The notes under the pieces: generated by a model
What the model saw: the letters and a program-made list of their open reading frames with translations, nothing else
Told to the model about the DNA's origin: nothing
The model's database searches: none
Shown here: one piece after another, positions 41,704 to 52,111 of the stretch
How positions within the stretch are numbered: the first letter of the stretch is position 1
Layout of the letters: each line of letters opens with the position of its first letter
Program-made: the position numbers and the translations under genes
Assembly: GCA_963580285.1 (NCBI GenBank)
Contig: OY757010.1
Span: forward strand, 62,890,406 to 62,954,405
DNA length: 64,000 nt
Source of the DNA: Lucinisca nassula
Lineage: Eukaryota > Mollusca > Bivalvia > Lucinida > Lucinidae
Direction of reading: 5' to 3'

Positions 41704-41860
41704 GCCGGCCTCTATAGCTCAGTCGTACGCACGTCTGACTGCTGATCAGGAGGACGCAGGTTCGATACCTGCTGGGGTCGGCAACATTCTTTCGGTGAGA
41801 TTGATCATGAAATCTAGCGGATAGCCAACAGGACAGTAACTTTCCCACAAAATTGCTATT
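41704..41860 (+). mobile_element. SINE-D (tRNA-headed), followed by an RT-E scrap
   Basis: 41704-41782 is strongly tRNA-like: A box TAGCTCAGTCGTACGC, a CTGA-CTGCTGA-TCAG arm (GCT in the anticodon position, serine-like) and B box GGTTCGATACC in a 5-bp T stem. The first and last seven bases pair, but the spacing after the T stem is longer than in a functional tRNA. The same head and post-tRNA sequence (CATTCTTTC, GAGATTGAT, ATGAAATC) occur at 45922, so this is a SINE. 41812-41860 matches the RT-E 3' UTR. Confidence 0.75.
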
Positions 41861-42309
41861 TCGAGCATAGTGCACACGGTTATACATGTATATGGCTAAA
41901 TATGTGACCCAACTGCGTTTGCTTTAAAATTCTTAGCGTAGCGTATACCTTGCAAAAACCCGTACGAAAAGAAACGCACTAAAACGTCAATACGTATAAA
42001 AACGTAAAAAGCAGTATAGCGCGATAATACGCATAACAATCGGTTTCCTACGCCTTAATATATTTGCTACGTTTTATTCTACGTTTTATTACGTTTCAGG
42101 TTTTTTGTTTTTTTTTGTGGTTATTGCTTGGTATCGCTTCCCTACAAAACGGCGCAAAATTAATGTACATGTAGTAAAGCATAGCCCTCACTACGTAGCG
42201 GTGAGACTGAGGCTTTACTCCGAACCACGTAACGTAGAGGCATACACGTTTACGAAATTCGCAGATGTATGGCACTAGAGAAGACGAATAAAACAAGGAT
42301 TTTTTGTAT
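41861..42309. other. No gene seen; CpG-containing AT-rich DNA
   Basis: TACGTTTTATT-type and AACGTAAAA-type short motifs recur at about 41940-42100 (TACGTATAAA, AACGTAAAAA, TACGTTTTATT). No element was delimited. Confidence 0.4.
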
Positions 42310-42705
42310 TTTTCATGAACGTAATGTTTGTGGGGCGACATATATAAAGGGTATTGTGGGGCTTTATATATGTATAATATATACATGCCTCATATCTGGG
42401 TTGGTATTGTGGGGTTCTATATATGTTTAATATATATATGCCTCATATCTGGGTTAACATTTTCTACCACTTAACTAGGTAAAAAATGTATAGATATAGA
42501 GATCAACGATATCGGGCTTGCGTAATGGAACTAAACAAAACACATAAAACGAAGGATTTACATTTTCGTGAACATTATGTTTGTGGGGCGACATATATAA
42601 ATTGCAATGTGAGGCTTTATATATATATAGTATATATGCCTCATATCTCGGTTAAAATTTTGCGCCACTTATCTCGGTTTAGACACGACCACCCCATATC
42701 AAGAC
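42310..42705. repeat. Dispersed repeat F, tandem copies
   Basis: AATGTTTGTGGGGCGACATA occurs at about 42322 and 42577. GTGGGGCTTTATATATG-like blocks followed by GCCTCATATCTGGGTT occur three times (about 42356, 42409, 42608), and CCACTTAACTAGGT once. Related to 25283-25385. Abuts the following TA tract. Confidence 0.7.
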
Positions 42706-42707
42706 CA

Positions 42708-43113
<406 letters not shown>

Positions 43114-43395
43114 CATTACGAGAACTCACCCGTGCGACATAGTGCAGTTTTCATATCTCCTAAATGGGTACTTTTCTGATGAAAATCCTTGATATTTTTT
43201 TTTTTATAAATGCTCTAAAAATACGATGAGGGTACTCGTTAGAACCGCCTCAGTGAGGCGGTTCTAACGAGTACCCACAACCTATGTCTTGGAGTAAAAA
43301 TAAGAAAAATAATGTTTACCCCCGTAAACCCCAGTTTTCTCTATATAAAGTGGGGTGTAAGGGGGTGTTCATTTCACGGACTTGCTCACGTGATG
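43114..43395 (+). mobile_element. MITE-P2, complete, best core
   Basis: CATTACGAGAACTCACCCGT at left and CACGGACTTGCTCACGTGAT G at right form imperfect ends. The core GGGTACTCGTTAGAACCGCC TCA pairs perfectly with TGAGGCGGTTCTAACGAGTA CCC. Flanking AAACCCCAGTTTTCTCTATA and AAGTGGGG also pair. Confidence 0.92.
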
Positions 43396-43643
43396 TATCC
43401 CTGTCAACATTACCTTCATGTAGTTTCATCTACATATTTTCATATCAGAGGCTGCAATAGTTCCCGAAAAATACATGGTTTTGACTTTTCCCCATACAAA
43501 AGTTAGTGTGACCAAAGTTGACCTGTGTATAAAGTATACCAAGGTCATCCAGCGTTATCATTTGAACAATCTACGATTGGCTTGAGCCCCTGTGCTACAA
43601 AGTTTCACGACAATCGGCGCACTGGAGAAGAAGATTTTGACGT

Positions 43644-43897
43644 CATTACGATAACACATCCGTAAGGCATTGTGCATCTTAACATATCTCAAAAGCGGAC
43701 TTTTTTCAGATGAAAATGAGTGATATTTTTCTTATTTTTATTCCAAACATAGGTTGTTGGTGCTCGTTTGAACCGCCTCATTGTCTTGAGTCAGAAACAA
43801 GGAAAATAATGTAGATGCATACTTCCGTAAACCCCACTTTTCTGTATATAAACTGGGACTTAGTGGTCTTCATTTCACGGACTTGTTAACCGAATGG
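43644..43897 (+). mobile_element. MITE-P2 with half the core deleted
   Basis: CATTACGATAACACATCCGT, core arm AACATAGGTTGTTGGTGCTC through GAACCGCCTCATTG, then directly TCTTGAGTCAGAAACAAG. The return arm of the palindrome is missing. Right end TTCATTTCACGGACTTGTTA. Confidence 0.85.
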
Positions 43898-44082
43898 CGT
43901 TTTATCAGTATAAGGGCATGGCGGCCATTTTCGTCATGCGACCTGGACTCCGCGAGCAGACTTTCGATCCCCCATTCCTGAATGCAACACATGGAATTTG
44001 ATTTCAATCGAAACAAAGCCAACGGAGCCTTGCCATACTATAAGCCCACCAATGAGCCTTCGGCAACAAAAGATTCTATGTC

Positions 44083-44338
44083 AAATTTATTTGGGCCCCG
44101 CCAAGCGAATGTGTGTCTTCGAGCATTCCGTCATGACAAATTTTAACTGCGCATTCCCAGCCATTCAGAGGGGCCAGGGATATGGCTTTCTGTCTGAAGG
44201 TTCCTCTTGATCCACTGCTTTTATGAGCGAGCAGCGAAGGTTCTGGCGAGACTGCGCGGATGCGCTGGCTCGCCTGAACCTTCGCTGCTCGCATAGGCGA
44301 TAAGTACCAAAATCGCTTGACGGGGCCCATTTAAAATT
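44083..44338. mobile_element. MITE with 24-bp inverted ends and internal GC hairpin
   Basis: Ends AAATTTATTTGGGCCCCGCC (44083) and GGCGATAAG...TTGACGGGGCCCATTTAAAA (to 44338) are inverted copies with few mismatches. Inside, GCGAGCAGCGAAGGTTC and GAACCTTCGCTGCTCGC (44227-44243 and 44276-44292) form a strong hairpin with a GGCGAG/CTCGCC extension. No transposase frame. Confidence 0.75.
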
Positions 44339-44424
44339 CTTGTTATCTCTCAACAGGCCACAACGCTGATATAGTCTTCGTGAAACTATACAAGAATGTT
44401 TCTCTTGCTGAATCCTAAGTTAAT

Positions 44425-44990
44425 GTAGATTATGGTTGATGAGGAATCAGTGCCTGATGATCTGTCTCTGTTCGGGGCCATCGGAGTCTAACTGTTGGCT
44501 TTCTTTTGCTCCAACATTTCAGATTTCAGTGGTTTCTTGCTGTCGAGTCCTCACCGTTGTTTCATCTCTGTGGTTGTTGATTTTGTGTTATCGGAGATGT
44601 TGCACTGATTAGTTAGGAGGCCTTTATGCGGACTGAACAAATTGAACAACTTATTGTCTAAATCACGACGGAAGTAAATGCGAGGATTCAGCGCCCCCTC
44701 TCCCCCCAACCCCCACCCCCTCGCTTCTCTGACAGTTCCAATGCAGTTCTTCTGCCGCGGTTTATTTTCGTTATGGTTCGTCTAAGAGCATCTTTACCGC
44801 TTATATGTTTTCTGTTTTGGATAGCCAATTGACCATTTTGTGGGAAAAGAACTGTCCTTTTGGCTTTCTGCTATTGATGTTTCCATTGGAGTCTAGTAAT
44901 TTCATGCTTGTGTTTCCTTCCCTTTGGTGTCTCTGATGGGAGCTTCGGATTAATTGTATCGAATCCTGATCATTGCCTTCACTTCTGTTC
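44425..44990 (+). mobile_element. RT-E 3' UTR copy
   Basis: TCGGAGTCTAACTGTTGGCT, TTTCTTGCTGTCGAGTCCTC, CACGACGGAAGTAAATGCGA, CATTTTGTGGGAAAAGAACT and TTGTATCGAATCCTGATCAT match the UTR at 29721-30296. No coding sequence. Confidence 0.82.
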
Positions 44991-45230
44991 ATAAATGAGG
45001 ATAGTCTGTCAGATTCTGTGCACTCTAAAAGTTAAAAATGACGCAGGTGAGCAATCTAGCGCCACCTCGGCTCTCTTGATGTAAATGTGCAAAGCTAAAT
45101 GTAGAAAATAGGAGAAATGGACGCAATTGTTATTATTTCTGTAACAAGCTGCACAAGGATCACATCTTTTCAGAACTTCCTCTTTGCTGTCCTTTAAACC
45201 TACCTACTCTTACACTGACCTCTACTATTC

Positions 45231-45507
45231 ATCACGTGAACAAGTCCGTGAAATGAACACCCCGTAAACCCCACTTTATATAGAGAAAACTGGGGTTTAC
45301 GGGGGTATACATTATTTTTCTTATTACTGCTCCAGGACATATGTTGTGGGTACTCGTTAGAACCGCCTCAATGAGGCGGTTCTAACGAGCACCCACAACC
45401 TATGTTATCAGTATTTATAAGAAAAAAATCACGGATTGTCATCAGAAACGTAGCCATTTTGGAGATGTGAAAAATGCACTAGTCGAACGGCGGTGTTATC
45501 GTAATGA
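45231..45507 (-). mobile_element. MITE-P2, complete, inverted
   Basis: CATCACGTGAACAAGTCCGT at left, core TACTCGTTAGAACCGCCTCA paired with TGAGGCGGTTCTAACGAGCA, right end CGGCGGTGTTATCGTAATG. Confidence 0.92.
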
Positions 45508-45607
45508 CAAGGAAAGAATTTGCTCCGTCGGAAGAGCAAATTAGTACTTTATTGACAAGAAAGGCAAAATACAGTAAATTTCCGCTATTAAGACCACCTA
45601 AAATTAA

Positions 45608-45864
45608 CATTACGAAAACACACTTATATAATTTTGACCCCCTTGAACCCCACTTTTATATAGTAAAACTGGGGTTTCCGGGGGTATACCTTATTTTTCT
45701 TATTTCTGCTCTAAAACACAGATTGTGGGTACTCGTTAGAACGAGGGCCCACAATCTATATTTTAAACAGCAATAAGAAAAATATCACAATTTTTCATCA
45801 TGAAATTTTCATTTTTTCGGCGATAAAGGTGGCAATGTATTTGCATAGACGTGTTTGCGTAATG
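45608..45864 (-). mobile_element. MITE-P1 with core tip deleted
   Basis: CATTACGAAAACACACTTAT at left and CATAGACGTGTTTGCGTAAT G at right. The palindrome tip (GAACCGCCTCATCGAGGCGG) is missing, leaving GGGTACTCGTTAGAACGAGG GCCC, a likely hairpin deletion. Confidence 0.88.
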
Positions 45865-45921
45865 AGGAGAAATCTGCTTTTTATACTTACTAAAAAGGTT
45901 TTAGCTATTACTTGTTATTGT

Positions 45922-46030
45922 GCCGGCCTCGGTAGCGCAGTCGGATGCGCGTCGGACTGGTGATTAGGAGGACGCGGATTCGATACCTGCCGGGGTCTGC
46001 AGCATTCTTTCTTGGAGATTGATAATGAAA
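45922..46030 (+). mobile_element. SINE-D
   Basis: Head GCCGGCCTCGGTAGCGCAGT (A box), GATTCGATACC (altered B box), then GCAGCATTCTTTCTTGGAGA and TGATAATGAAATC. The altered B box and mispaired end argue against a working tRNA. Confidence 0.75.
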
Positions 46031-46159
46031 TCTTTTCTACGGTCATTCTCTCTCTTCCGGTGATTCTAGAAGGCAGTTGTCAGTTTCTGGCGAACGAATG
46101 TGCACTGTACTGGTCAACCGCTTACGTATAAGCCTGCTAAGGAACAGCTGGATGGGTAA

Positions 46160-46457
46160 TTTGTTTGATTTGAGGTTTAACGTCCCCGTCAACACTGTAA
46201 AGGTCATTTTGGAGACGTTGCTTCCAATTTTGTGGGACTTTTACCCGACATTGAGATGAAATGACATCTCAAGCCCTGTCGCCCAATGAAACCAATAGGG
46301 TTTATAAGCATGGACGGACAGACTCGCACCGCTTTGCCTGGGCAAGGCTAAGATCCTCTAAGCGATTTACCAGTACTAGTGTGCGGGTCGGTTTCAGCTC
46401 TGCGTGGAAGCATCATGCAGCCCATTTATTTCTTCAAGCCCCGATGGGCGGGGGCGG
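46160..46457 (-). mobile_element. SINE-A, full length, perfect 13-bp duplication
   Basis: GCTGGATGGGTAA at 46147-46159 and 46458-46470. Complete and little diverged. Its antisense open frame (46261-46470) begins MTSQALSPNETNRVYKHGR, the best example of the recurrent antisense frame. Confidence 0.95.
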
Positions 46458-46475
46458 GCTGGATGGGTAAAGTGA

Positions 46476-46530
46476 CCGGCTCAAAAATGACCTAAAATCG
46501 TGTTGACTTGGCAGTTAAACTCCAAAACAA
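46476..46530 (+). mobile_element. SINE-A-like tail fragment
   Basis: CTCAAAAATGACCTAAAATC GTGTTGAC and AGTTAAACTCCAAAAC, diverged. The younger SINE-A just upstream inserted next to this older piece. Confidence 0.6.
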
Positions 46531-46933
46531 GAAAAATGTTAGTGTTTTCTACATCCAGTGTCTCCGAATGAGAGACCAGGTTTGGGACGGTTAAAAAATG
46601 GTCCTGAAGACCACTTTTTAACAGTGCCAAAAGTGATCTTAATTTGGGAATTTTACTGTATATCTGAAAGAGTTGTCTCTCCTATCTGTAAGGTAACCTC
46701 TTCACGTATACATTCACCTATCTGTCCATTATCTTTGGTATGTCAAAATATTGTATAGCTAAGGGAAATATAGCCTTGATTCTGGACGATGGCCTTGTCA
46801 TGATGTTTCTTAGTGAATTTTTATTTTTATTCATTAATTTCTGAATCTATACAACATCAATAAAGTGTAATTGTTGGCTATTTAAAGGAGACATAGCAAA
46901 ATCCGACATGGACGTATATTTTCAAAAAGTATA
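46531..46933. other. No gene seen
   Basis: Open frame 46558-46758 shows no family that I recognise. GGTCCTGAAGACCACTTTTT AACAGTG is a local feature only. Confidence 0.4.
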
Positions 46934-47272
46934 CATCACGAAAACACGTGTACATAATTTTGACCCCCTTAAACGCCACTTTTATATAGTCAAGCTTGGG
47001 TTTGCAGGGGTAAACCTTATTTTCTTATTTTTGTTCTAAAATACAGATTGCGGGTACTTGTTAGAACCGCCTCATCGAGGCGGCTCTAACACGTACCCAC
47101 AATTTATATTTTGAACAGAAATAAGAAAAAATGAGGCGGTTCTAACAAGTACCCACAATCTATATTTTAGAGCAAAAATAAGAAAAACATCACACTTTTT
47201 CATATTGAAATTTTAGCTTTTTCGGCGGTAAAGACTATTACAGTGTATTTGTATAGGCATGTTTTCGTAATG
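46934..47272 (-). mobile_element. MITE-P1 with a duplicated return arm
   Basis: CATCACGAAAACACGTGTAC at left and TATAGGCATGTTTTCGTAAT G at right. After the complete palindrome (to about 47108) the block ATGAGGCGGTTCTAACAAGT ACCCACAATCTATATTTT is repeated once more (47131-47176). Confidence 0.88.
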
Positions 47273-47491
47273 AATTGCCTTCTCTTTGCACGCTATTTAA
47301 TTAAACGCTTTTCTACATAAAACAAGAACTATTATATTCACTGCAAAAATGGTCATTGTTTTGAGCATCCGTACGCCTTGTTTGGCATACGAGCCTTGAT
47401 AACTAACTATTGTGCTTGTCAATGACCTACTTTGGGGATTAAGTAGCTTTTGACATTTGCTTCTAGAACTTGTCAATCGCCTAAAGTTGTC

Positions 47492-47720
47492 TTAACCCTT
47501 TTTGCACCAAATGGAATCCTCCACCTTATATATAGCAGGAGTCCATTTCAAAATTTAGGGGTGTGAGGTTGTATATTCTTCAAAACTTAATTTTGAAAAT
47601 GGTAAAACTTTTAGCAAATAGTGGAGGCCCTGATCAGACGCCGCGTTCTGCGGCGTCTGATCAGGGCCTGCAATGTTTGCCAACTACTCGTTTTGGCGTT
47701 TCCAGTACTAAATGGGTAAA
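47492..47720. mobile_element. Fold-back MITE Q1, 229 bp
   Basis: TTAACCCTTTTTGCACCAAA at left, inverted at the right as AGTACTAAATGGGTAAAG. Central perfect palindrome around CCTGATCAGACGCCGCGTTC TGCGGCGTCTGATCAGG (47629-47666). Same length as the copy at 2991. Confidence 0.85.
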
Positions 47721-48233
47721 GCATGACATAAAATAAGGCACTGTGTATTTTTCCTTTGGGACAATAATTTTCTTGAAAATCTCATACAACTCTAATTGTA
47801 CCGCCACTTCACTGTCAATTAGTCTATTTCCGCTATATCCTTTGGATATGGAATATTGACTAAAAGCAAACAGCAGGAGTTTTGGACATAATGAATTATT
47901 CATCATACTGGTAGCTGTACAACAGTTATTCGGTACTTGAGTTAAGTTTCAAGGGAGGGCTTGTAGGTTGGATATTGACCGTCGTCGTCGCCGTCGACAT
48001 TTTTCAAATATTAGCTTAGGTTAAACGTTGACCTTTTATGAAACTTTGGAAAAGGTCACATTTGCCTCCTTAATATACATATGACCTTTCTGTAGGGAAA
48101 ATGTTTCTACGAAATTTAATGGAAAACACCCACAGCAAGACTGGAGTTGTTTAGTTCAAAATTTTATACACATGTAGTTGCGAACTGTTTCCGAAAAGCT
48201 AAATGTCTAATTTTTTTTTTTTTTTTTTTTTTT
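47721..48233. other. Unassigned; GTCGTCGTCGCC patch and T run
   Basis: CCGTCGTCGTCGCCGTCGAC at about 47980. A T run at 48211-48233 immediately precedes SINE-A and probably was its target. No gene. Confidence 0.45.
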
Positions 48234-48418
48234 AGGTTTAACGTCCCCGTCAACACTATATAGGGTATTTTGGAGACTTTGCTTCCAATTTTATGGGACT
48301 TCTACCCGACATTGAGATGAAATGACATCTCAAGCCCTGTCGCCCAATGAAACCAATAGGGTCTATAAACATGGACGGTCGGACTCGCACCACTATGCAT
48401 CGGCAGGCTTAGATTTAT

Positions 48419-49512
48419 GATTAACGCGAAGGTTTTGATTTTGAGATAGTAAATTTTCCTTTTTTGGATGGTGATGTTCCTCGTGAGCCATCCTATGGCG
48501 TTTATATTTCGAAGTTAATTCGATTTGCCAGAGTGTCTAGTCATGTAACTGACTACAACACTCGTAATAAATTGTTAACTTCTAAACTACTTAATCAGGG
48601 TTATCGGTACCAGAAACTACGCAAAGCCTTTTCAAAATATTATAGGCGTCATTCTGATTTATTTTCAAAATTCAATATTGGACCTAATCTCTTCTGCAAC
48701 AAGGTCTATCGGAACCCGAATTTTATGGTGACTTAGTATATCAATTCAGAACAATATATAACCGCAATGACTTCCGCACCCAATTTCGTAAAATCATTCT
48801 TCGATATAAAAAGATTGGGTACAACATAAATATTATACAACAGACTGCATTCATGGTAGTTAACCCAATCACGACTGACAACTTTGCTCCCCTCTTTAAT
48901 TCCACGCCGGGGGGTCAGGCCTCAGATTCTATGACGGTTCCGGCGTAAAGGCTTACTTAGAATTAGAGAGATGTAATTCAATGTAATGTTGGTTGGTGCC
49001 TGCTGTTCTGTCTCTGATCGGGCCCATCGGAGTCTAACTGTTAGTTTTCCAGCATTTCGGTGGTTTTTTGCTGTCGAGTCCTCACCGTTGTTTCGTCTCT
49101 GTGGTTGTTTGATTTTTGTGTTCACAGAGATGTTGCGCTGATGTGTTAGGCGGCCTTCATGCGGACTGAACAAACTATTTGTCTAGATCGCGACGGAAGT
49201 AAGGGCGAGGATTGTGGCCACGTAAAACCGATTTAAGCCCCCAGTGGAATTCGTTTCGCTGGCCGTTCCAAGGCAGCTCTTCTGTCGCGGTTTATTTTTG
49301 TTATGGTTTGTCTTTGGGTGTTTGTGTCGCTTATATTATTTTATTACGGATAGCCAATTAGCCATTTTGTGGGAAAGTAACTGTCCTTTTGGCTTTCCGC
49401 TATTGATGTTTCCATTAGGGTCTGTTGTTTCATGTTTGTGTTTCTATCCCTTTGGTGTCTCTGATTGGAGCTGTGTGTTAATTGTATCGATCCTGATCAT
49501 TGCCGCCACTTC
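48419..49512 (+). mobile_element. RT-E retroelement, 5' truncated, nested in SINE-A
   Basis: Begins within the C-terminal half of the polymerase-bearing protein and continues through the stop at 48946-48948 and a 564-bp 3' UTR (TCTAACTGTTAG, TTTTGCTGTCGAGTCCTCAC, CGCGACGGAAGTAAGGGCGA, TTTGTGGGAAAGTAACTGTC, TTGTATCGATCCTGATCATT). 5' truncation with insertion into a SINE fits target-primed reverse transcription. Confidence 0.85.
48425..48948 (+). pseudogene. RT-E reverse transcriptase protein, C-terminal pseudogene
   Basis: Readable segments: DFEIVNFPFLDGDVPREPSY then GVYISKLIRFARVSSHVTDY, then GYRYQKLRKAFSKYYRRHSD, and in another frame GLSEPEFYGDLVYQFRTIYN, RKIILRYKKIGYNINIIQQT and AFMVVNPITTDNFAPLFNST. 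One frameshift near 48690 separates the two parts. The stretch lies downstream of the catalytic palm in the family. I recall this protein type from bivalve and cnidarian retroelements with a YIDD-type RT, but whether it is Penelope-like or another class I cannot settle from this fragment. Inactive: truncated and frameshifted. Confidence 0.8.
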
Positions 49513-49605
49513 TACTTTACCAGTACTCGTGTGCGGTCGGTTTTAGCTCTGCGTGGAAGCATCATGCAGCCCATTTATTTCTTTAAGCCCCGATGGACGG
49601 GGGTT

Positions 49606-50460
49606 ATATCATACGACATCATGTAAACTATAACACATGATAGGTTGTTTTCCAAGTACTGGAAAGACTACAGTAATGTTATGAATCACTGTTGAGCTCA
49701 TACTGCGCTGGAACTTAGGGCGAGGGTTGAAATTTCATAAACTCCGGAGTTGAAACCCCCAATAGTTTTATTGCTGGCCGTCCGAATGCGGTCTTTCTTT
49801 TGCAGTATCTTACTTTGTTTATTGACTTTGTGTCGTTGGTTCATGTTTCATCTGATGTTTTTGTGACTCGAACATGTTGATTGATCTAAACATTCATAGG
49901 TCAATAATATTAAAATTCACTCCAGTTAAACAGAAATTCTTACACGAATGTTTTACATGACCTTTCTTCTGTATCAGTCCAGCAAGAAAAGGTTGCACAT
50001 CACATTGATTTTGAGCATTCAAAGTTTAAAAAGAAAGATTGACTCTGATTATTTTACATACTCGAATATCATATTAAAATATCAGTTAGTTGCGTAAGGA
50101 ACGTAGTGGACACTTTGTGTGGGAAGTTGTACATTTTGCTATGCCATGACTTTGGATTATACACAATCAATATGCTCACTTAGAAGACGTATAACTGCTA
50201 TAAGCACTTTAGTCACAAAAATAAATATAAAAAATAGAAGTGAAGGCAATGATAAAACTGTCCACAAGTAATCGTTTAATTATGTTTCTCATTTGTTTCA
50301 AACGGAGTTCATAAGGACAGAAAACATGACTGTAAAATTGCATTTTCCTAACAATGTTGCGGGTTGAAATACATGTATTGTCAAAATAATGTAAATGACA
50401 GCAACTGAATAAACACTAGCCTATGTTGTTTGTAGGAATATATTCAATAATAATAATAAT
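49606..50460. other. Diverged RT-E-like scrap and AT-rich DNA
   Basis: 49715-49860 (TAGGGCGAGGGTTGAAATTT, AACCCCCAATAGTTTTATTG, GGCCGTCCGAATGCGGTCTT) is alignable in order with the RT-E UTR but much diverged. 50233-50260 is a minus RT-E end scrap (AAAATAGAAGTGAAGGCAAT). The rest is unassigned. It ends in a TAATAATAA run that borders the next element. Confidence 0.5.
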
Positions 50461-51640
50461 AACTAGATTGCGCAGTCGATGGTAAACCATCGCAAATACC
50501 CGCTTTTTCTATGAATAACACTAATGACTATGTATTAGCTAGCCAAAACCACAAGTAAGTTGAAAATAAACAGTTGCAAAAACATTCTAACTGATAAGCA
50601 AAGTTTCAGAAGTGTAACTCCTATAGTCAAGAAGATATGGAAAAGTCATACTTTTTGACCTTTTACCTTGGGGTCAGGTTGAGATCAAGGTCACACCAAA
50701 AGTAGCCCAATTTATTCTATATTCCAAGGGCCATCCAATAACCAAAGTTTCAGAAGTATAGCTCCAATAGTTTAGAAGATATGGCAAAACAATACTTTTT
50801 GACCTTTGACCTTGGGGTCATGTTGAGGTCGAGGTCACACCAAAAGTAGCCTAATATATTCTATATTTCAAGGACCGTCCAATAAGCAGAGTTTCAGAAG
50901 TGTAACTCCAATAGTTTAGAAGATATGGCAAATCATACATTTTGACCTTGACCTTTGGGTCATGTTGAGGTCAAAGGTCACACCAAAAGTAGTCCAATTT
51001 ATTCTATAATCCAAGGGCCATCCAATAATCAAAGTTTTAGAAGTGTAGCTCCAATAGTTTAGAAGATATGGCAAAATCATACATTTTGACCTTGACCTTG
51101 CGGTCATGTTGAGGTCAAGGTCACACCAAAAGTGGTCCAATTTATTCTATATTCCAAGGGCCATCCAATAAGTAAAGTTTCAGAAGTGTAACTCCAATAG
51201 TTTAGAAGATATGGCAAAATCATACTTTTTGACCTTGACCTTGGAGTCATGGTGAGGTCAAGGTCATCGCAAAAGCAGCGCAATTTATTCTACATTCCAA
51301 GGGCGATCCATTAAGCAAAGTTTCAGAAGTGTAACTCGAATAGTTTAAGAGATATTGCAAAATAATAATTTTTGACCTTTGACCTTGGGACCATGTTGAG
51401 GTCAAGGTCACAAGAAGTAGTCCACTGCCATCTACATACCATGTACTATCCACATGCAAAGTTTCAAAAGTGTAACTTCAGTGGTTGCAGAGGAGATCCA
51501 TTTACAAGAAACGTGACGGACGGACAGACAGACAGGCAGACAGATGGACTGACGCCCACTCAACTCCGGTACGAAAACAATATACCCGATTTTTCTTCGA
51601 AAAAGCGGATACCAATTTTTCTTCGAAAAACGGGTATAAT
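50461..51640 (+). mobile_element. Tandem-repeat-bearing element, 143-bp unit, seven units
   Basis: Starts AACTAGATTGCGCAGTCGAT with hairpin CGATGG-TAAA-CCATCG and AAATACCCGCTTTTTC. Unit landmarks GTTTCAGAAGTGTAACTCC at about 50603, 50747, 50891, 51034, 51177, 51320 and 51461. The tail has ACGGACGGACAGACAGACAG, TACGAAAACAATATACCCGA, then GAAAAACGGGTAT (51625-51637), an inverted partner of the ATACCCG at the start; the last 30 bp are duplicated. It lies between TAA/AAT runs. Non-autonomous: unit frames (LNMTARSRSK type) are repeat translations. Confidence 0.82.
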
Positions 51641-51751
51641 ACTTTTAATAATAATAATAATATCATCACAACAACAACAACTACTAATAATAATAATGTT
51701 AATAATGAAAACGATGAAGAGAATAATTAAACAACATCTACCACTACGTAC

Positions 51752-52012
51752 ATGGGCCCCTGCCCAGAGGGGTTTGCAGAAATAAATTTAGCAGCTTAAT
51801 GTTTCCACGCAGAGCAGAAACCGACTGCACATGAGTGCTGGTAAACCGCTTAGAGGGTATAAGCCTGCACGGGTCGGACAATCCCTAAATATAAAAAAAA
51901 AATAGTTTGTTTTATCGTCAGGGCTTTTGGTGACATTTCATCAAAATGCGGGGTACAAGCCCCACAAAATTTGAAGCAATGTCTCCACCCAAATAGTGTT
52001 GACAGGGATTCA
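51752..52012 (+). mobile_element. SINE-A, diverged
   Basis: Head GGGCCCCTGCCCAGAGGGGT, body TGTTTCCACGCAGAGCAGAA and ACTGCACATGAGTGCTGGTA, tail end AGTGTTGACAGGGATTCAAA. The GGTGCGAGTCGGACC segment is partly deleted. Confidence 0.82.
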
Positions 52013-52111
52013 AATAAAGTATTACTGCTCATTCTACTGTTTATAATAATGATTATAATTTAAACAATAAGAACAATTATAATAATAATTATACTAGAGT
52101 AAAACTCTTAC

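Larger units (their letters stand above)
48234..49604 (-). mobile_element. SINE-A split by an RT-E insertion
   Basis: 48234-48418 carries the tail half (AGGTTTAACGTCCCCGTCAA to CGGCAGGCTTAGATTTA). 49510-49604 carries the head half (TTTACCAGTACTCGTGTGCG to CCCGATGGACGGGGG). Between them lies RT-E at 48419-49512. Only about 11 bp of SINE-A are missing at the junction, and TTTA is present on both sides. Confidence 0.88.

Noticed and set aside
41704..41782. Serine tRNA gene
   Set aside because: The tRNA-like part continues into sequence shared with another tRNA-headed repeat, and its T-stem-to-end spacing is wrong for a functional tRNA.
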